Assembly (NCBI RefSeq): GCF_020742175.1
Contig: NZ_DYXM01000279.1
Location: 1-5,554 of the forward strand
DNA length: 5,554 bases
From: Dietzia timorensis
GTDB taxonomy: Bacteria > Actinomycetota > Actinomycetes > Mycobacteriales > Mycobacteriaceae
Direction: 5' to 3'
Below the pieces are notes generated by a model. The model did not search any database. It had not been told where the DNA came from and saw only the letters and a list, made by a program, of their open reading frames with translations. The translations under genes and the position numbers were made by a program. This document shows positions 5,479-5,554 of the stretch, one piece after another. Position 1 is the first letter of the stretch. Every line of letters begins with the position of its first letter.

Positions 5479-5554
5479 CTATGCCGGGAGCAGAGCGGCG
5501 AGCTCCGGCGGAAGCTGAATCATGCCGTTCTGGATGGCCCATGCGCCGCCGCCG
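5479..5554 (-). CDS. C-terminal end of an unidentified leftward gene
   Basis: The last 24 codons and TAG stop (5481-5479) of a gene that enters from the right edge. The visible tail contains AWAIQNGMIQLPPELAALLPA, preceded by three glycines. It ends in a hydrophobic, Pro- and Leu-rich stretch and has GC-rich third positions. A clear hairpin lies beyond the stop. The piece is too short to assign a family; it could be the tail of another small exported protein, but that is a guess. Confidence 0.55.
   Translation of the reverse strand, partial: GGGAWAIQNGMIQLPPELAALLPA

Noticed and set aside
5437..5518. AGGAGG followed by GTG at 5453, a possible tiny + strand gene
   Set aside because: The frame ends after 21 codons at 5516-5518 and runs antisense over the conserved-looking end of the leftward gene; the spacing to the GTG is also long.

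Overview
The window looks like chromosomal DNA from a high-GC actinobacterium, most likely of the order Mycobacteriales (the Corynebacterium, Dietzia, Rhodococcus, Gordonia and Mycobacterium group). The basis is strong G/C preference at third codon positions, terminators that are GC-rich hairpins without clear U-tracts, and a secreted protein that resembles the LppP/LprE family of that order. No species can be named from the sequence alone, and no tRNA, rRNA, CRISPR array, transposase or phage gene is visible.

Layout from left to right: (1) The 3' part of a LysR-type transcriptional regulator gene on the + strand; its DNA-binding domain lies outside the window. (2) A + strand gene for a small exported LppP/LprE-like protein with a type I signal peptide, closed by a perfect 15-bp hairpin terminator. 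(3) A leftward ORF of 142 codons of unknown function with clearly lower GC at third codon positions than its neighbours; it may be a transferred or decaying gene. (4) Two leftward genes in tandem that encode paralogous secreted proteins of about 200 aa, each with a near-identical signal peptide and a conserved cysteine pair. They are 42 bp apart and probably form one operon read from the 3270 side. (5) A relatively AT-rich divergent intergenic region of 271 bp with a candidate promoter and two inverted repeats. (6) A rightward gene for a cytoplasmic-looking PhoD/alkaline phosphatase D-like metallophosphoesterase. Its reading frame is broken by a single in-frame TAG just after the GGDVH motif, and the same frame then stays open for another 141 codons, so the gene is disrupted by a nonsense codon, read through, or affected by a base-call error. 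(7) An intergenic region with a long hairpin, then the last 24 codons of a leftward gene that enters from the right edge.

The genes do not form one obvious pathway. Three of the five complete or near-complete genes encode exported proteins, which suggests a cell-envelope neighbourhood. The two most notable observations are the amber stop inside the phosphatase gene and the tandem secreted paralogs. I found no convincing sign of an undescribed multi-gene system.
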